Origin: Quadrisphaera setariae
Lineage (GTDB): Bacteria > Actinomycetota > Actinomycetes > Actinomycetales > Quadrisphaeraceae
NCBI RefSeq assembly: GCF_008041935.1
Contig: NZ_VKAC01000002.1
Span: forward strand, 248,001-312,000
Length of the DNA stretch: 64,000 nucleotides
Direction of reading: 5' to 3'
Part shown: piece after piece, positions 62,590 through 64,000 of the stretch
Numbering within the stretch: the first letter of the stretch is position 1
How the letters are laid out: each line of letters begins with the position of its first letter
Position numbers and translations under genes: made by a program
The notes under the pieces: generated by a model
What the model saw: the letters and a program-made list of their open reading frames with translations, nothing else
Told to the model about the DNA's origin: nothing
The model's database searches: none

Positions 62590-63534
62590 GTGACCGCCGT
62601 CGAGGACGCCCGTGGCGCCCGCTCCCGCTGGACCCGGCGCCAGCGGGTGGCCGGTTTCGTCGCACTCACCAAGCCCCGCATCATCGAGCTGCTCCTCATG
62701 ACGACGGTGCCGACGATGATGCTCGCGCAGCGCGGCCTGCCGCCGCTGTGGCTGCTGGGGGCGACCCTCGTCGGCGGCACCCTGGCCGCGGGCAGCGCCA
62801 ACGCCCTGAACTGCTACATCGACCGCGACATCGACATGCGGATGCACCGCACGGGCAAGCGCCCGCTGGTCACCGGCGTGGTGGCGCCGCGCGAGGCGCT
62901 GGTCTTCGGGTTCGTGCTGGGGCTGCTGTCGGTGGTGTGGCTCGGGCTGGTCGTGAACCCGCTCTCCGCGCTGCTGGCGGCCCTCGCGATCGCCTTCTAC
63001 GTGGTCGTCTACACCCTCGGCCTCAAGCGCCGGACCAGCCAGAACATCGTCTGGGGCGGCGCCGCCGGGTGCATGCCGGTGCTCATCGGCTGGTCGGCCG
63101 TCACCGGCAGCCTCTCCTGGGCGCCGTGGGTGCTCTTCGCGGTGATCTTCCTGTGGACCCCGCCGCACTACTGGCCGCTGTCCATCAAGTACCGCGCCGA
63201 CTACGCCGAGGTCGGCGTGCCGATGCTGCCGGTGGTCGCCTCCCCCCTGACCGTCGGGCGCCAGGTGGTCGGCTACGCCTGGGCGATGGTCGCCGCCACG
63301 CTGGTGCTCGTGCCGGTCGCACCGACCGGTCCGGTCTACGCCGTGGCCGCCGTCCTGCTGGGCGCCTGGTTCCTCGCGGAGTCCCACGGCCTGCTCCGCC
63401 GCGCCAAGCGCGTGACCTCCGCTGACGAGGTCGGCGCCATGCGCCTGTTCCACACCTCGATCAGCTACCTGACGCTGCTGTTCCTGGCGCTCGCCGTCGA
63501 CGCGGTCGTGCCGCTGCAGCCGCTGTTCTCCTGA
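62590..63534 (+). CDS. ctaB: Protoheme IX farnesyltransferase
   Basis: UbiA-family prenyltransferase that makes heme O for cytochrome oxidase. The 314-aa membrane protein has about nine helices, [20 protein letters not shown], and the two metal/diphosphate-binding aspartate motifs [15 protein letters not shown] (N-x3-D-x-D-x2-M) and the loop with [17 protein letters not shown] 62590 lacks a strong ribosome binding site. The tkt/ctaB divergence is conserved in mycobacteria. A perfect hairpin follows the stop. Confidence 0.96.
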   Translation: MTAVEDARGARSRWTRRQRVAGFVALTKPRIIELLLMTTVPTMMLAQRGLPPLWLLGATLVGGTLAAGSANALNCYIDRDIDMRMHRTGKRPLVTGVVAPREALVFGFVLGLLSVVWLGLVVNPLSALLAALAIAFYVVVYTLGLKRRTSQNIVWGGAAGCMPVLIGWSAVTGSLSWAPWVLFAVIFLWTPPHYWPLSIKYRADYAEVGVPMLPVVASPLTVGRQVVGYAWAMVAATLVLVPVAPTGPVYAVAAVLLGAWFLAESHGLLRRAKRVTSADEVGAMRLFHTSISYLTLLFLALAVDAVVPLQPLFS

Positions 63535-63554
63535 CCCGCTGACGCGCTGCCCCT

Positions 63555-63595
63555 GACGGGCGCAGCCGGCCCCGCCCGGGCCGGCTGCGCCCGTC
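63555..63595 (+). terminator. Hairpin after ctaB
   Basis: A perfect 18-bp stem with a 5-nt loop begins 21 bp after the stop. Confidence 0.8.
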
Positions 63596-63627
63596 GTCGT
63601 CCTCACCCCTGCGCCTGCCCGTCTGGT

Positions 63628-63682
63628 CTGGCACGGGGTGGCCCTGTGCTCGTGGGGCTGGCACAGGGCCACCCCGTGCCAG
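63628..63682. repeat. 22-bp perfect inverted repeat
   Basis: Arms 63628-63649 and 63661-63682 are exact complements around an 11-nt loop. Each arm is itself nearly palindromic (GGCAC...GTGCC). It lies 33 bp beyond the ctaB terminator. It could end the minus-strand gene at the edge or belong to a dispersed intergenic repeat family. Confidence 0.7.
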
Positions 63683-63926
63683 CAGAGGAGTGGCGCGGAG
63701 CACCCCACGGCCGTCCGAGCGGCCCACCAGGACGACGACGGCGACGTCCACGGGAGCAGGTGTCGCCGCGCTGGCGGAGTCCAGGGCCAGGAACTGCCCC
63801 GGCGTGACCCCGGACCCCGCCAGCGCGCTGCCAGCCCTCGCGAGCGGTGCGACCGGTCGGCGCGGTCCGGCACGGGCCCCGCAGCGCCCCGTGCTCGAGG
63901 CCGCCCGAGACGTCCCAGAGGCGGCG

Positions 63927-64000
63927 TCAGGCGCGGCGGGCGGGGGCGGCGCCGGTGCGCTCGCGCAGCGACGTCCACTGCGCCGTCACGGCCACCACGA
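63927..64000 (-). CDS. 3' end of a gene cut by the window edge, possibly ctaA
   Basis: A minus-strand frame enters from the right edge and stops at 63927-63929, giving VVAVTAQWTSLRERTGAAPARRA, which looks like the end of a last membrane helix followed by a basic tail. In related genomes heme A synthase (ctaA) or an ABC permease lies beyond ctaB, so ctaA is possible from context only. Twenty-three residues are too few to identify the family. Confidence 0.35.
   Translation of the reverse strand, partial: VVAVTAQWTSLRERTGAAPARRA

Larger units (their letters stand above)
63535..63926. other. Non-coding interval after ctaB
   Basis: About 390 bp hold the ctaB terminator and a second 22-bp inverted repeat (listed). 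From about 63690 to 63926 I see no gene or signal. Confidence 0.6.

Noticed and set aside
60024-63425. Very long plus-strand frame across tkt and into ctaB
   Set aside because: Shadow of tkt; crosses the tkt terminator and the divergent promoter region.
63461-63751. 96-codon minus-strand frame after ctaB
   Set aside because: It runs through the 22-bp inverted repeat and the ctaB terminator and ends inside ctaB; no recognisable domain.

Overview
This is a 64 kb piece of a high-GC chromosome from an actinomycete. Coding is dense, third codon positions are almost all G or C, GTG and TTG starts are common, and many start codons sit 6-8 nt after a TANNNT-type -10 box, which predicts leaderless mRNAs. 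Actinobacterial hallmark genes (pdtaR-type ANTAR regulator, whiA, rbpA, opcA, a coaE-GrpB fusion, terC) and a gene order resembling the mycobacterial trp-lgt / polA-rpsA-coaE-uvrB-uvrA / uvrC-rapZ-yvcK-whiA-gap-pgk-tpi-secG / opcA-zwf-tal-tkt-ctaB backbone support this. A Kineosporia- or Kineococcus-like lineage is my guess, not something the sequence proves. It is core chromosome: I see no prophage, insertion sequence, rRNA operon or CRISPR array.

Layout. 1-11.8 kb: end of the tryptophan operon (trpC partial, trpB, trpA, joined by GTGA overlaps), lgt, glutamate synthase gltBD and pyk. 11.8-13.4 kb: an HTH/LAGLIDADG-like gene directly 3' of tRNA-Leu(CAA), then a PdtaR-like antiterminator regulator. 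13.6-19.4 kb: a branched-chain amino-acid-type ABC importer whose binding-protein gene faces the permease/ATPase operon tail to tail across a 46-bp perfect palindrome; its LivH carries an unusual extracytoplasmic N-terminal domain. 19.5-30.2 kb: GNAT, thioesterase, polA, membrane protein, methyltransferase, rpsA, coaE, uvrB. 30.3-32.5 kb: a yybP-ykoY-like (Mn2+) riboswitch candidate ahead of two tandem terC genes. 32.6-36.8 kb: MBL hydrolase and GH15 enzyme divergent from a glucose-6-phosphate dehydrogenase paralogue with an altered substrate motif. 36.9-46.4 kb: uvrA, a Tat/Rieske lipoprotein, a GH63-type glucosidase, a small hypothetical, uvrC. 46.4-53.5 kb: rapZ, yvcK, whiA, gap, pgk, tpiA, secG, rbpA. 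53.6-63.5 kb: pgi, then pgl-opcA-zwf-tal, tkt, and divergent ctaB. The right edge cuts the 3' end of a minus-strand gene, possibly ctaA.

Taken together the window holds most of lower glycolysis (gap, pgk, tpiA, pyk, pgi) and the whole pentose phosphate pathway (zwf-opcA, pgl, tal, tkt), glutamate synthesis, all three UvrABC repair subunits plus DNA polymerase I, and protein-export parts (lgt, secG). Transcription units end in long GC-rich hairpins, usually 14-23 bp of perfect stem without a T tract; I located one after most units. The best candidates for a second look are the riboswitch with its Shine-Dalgarno-sequestering stem, the LivH domain fusion, the LAGLIDADG gene beside tRNA-Leu, and the G6PDH paralogue that lacks the LGKE lysine.
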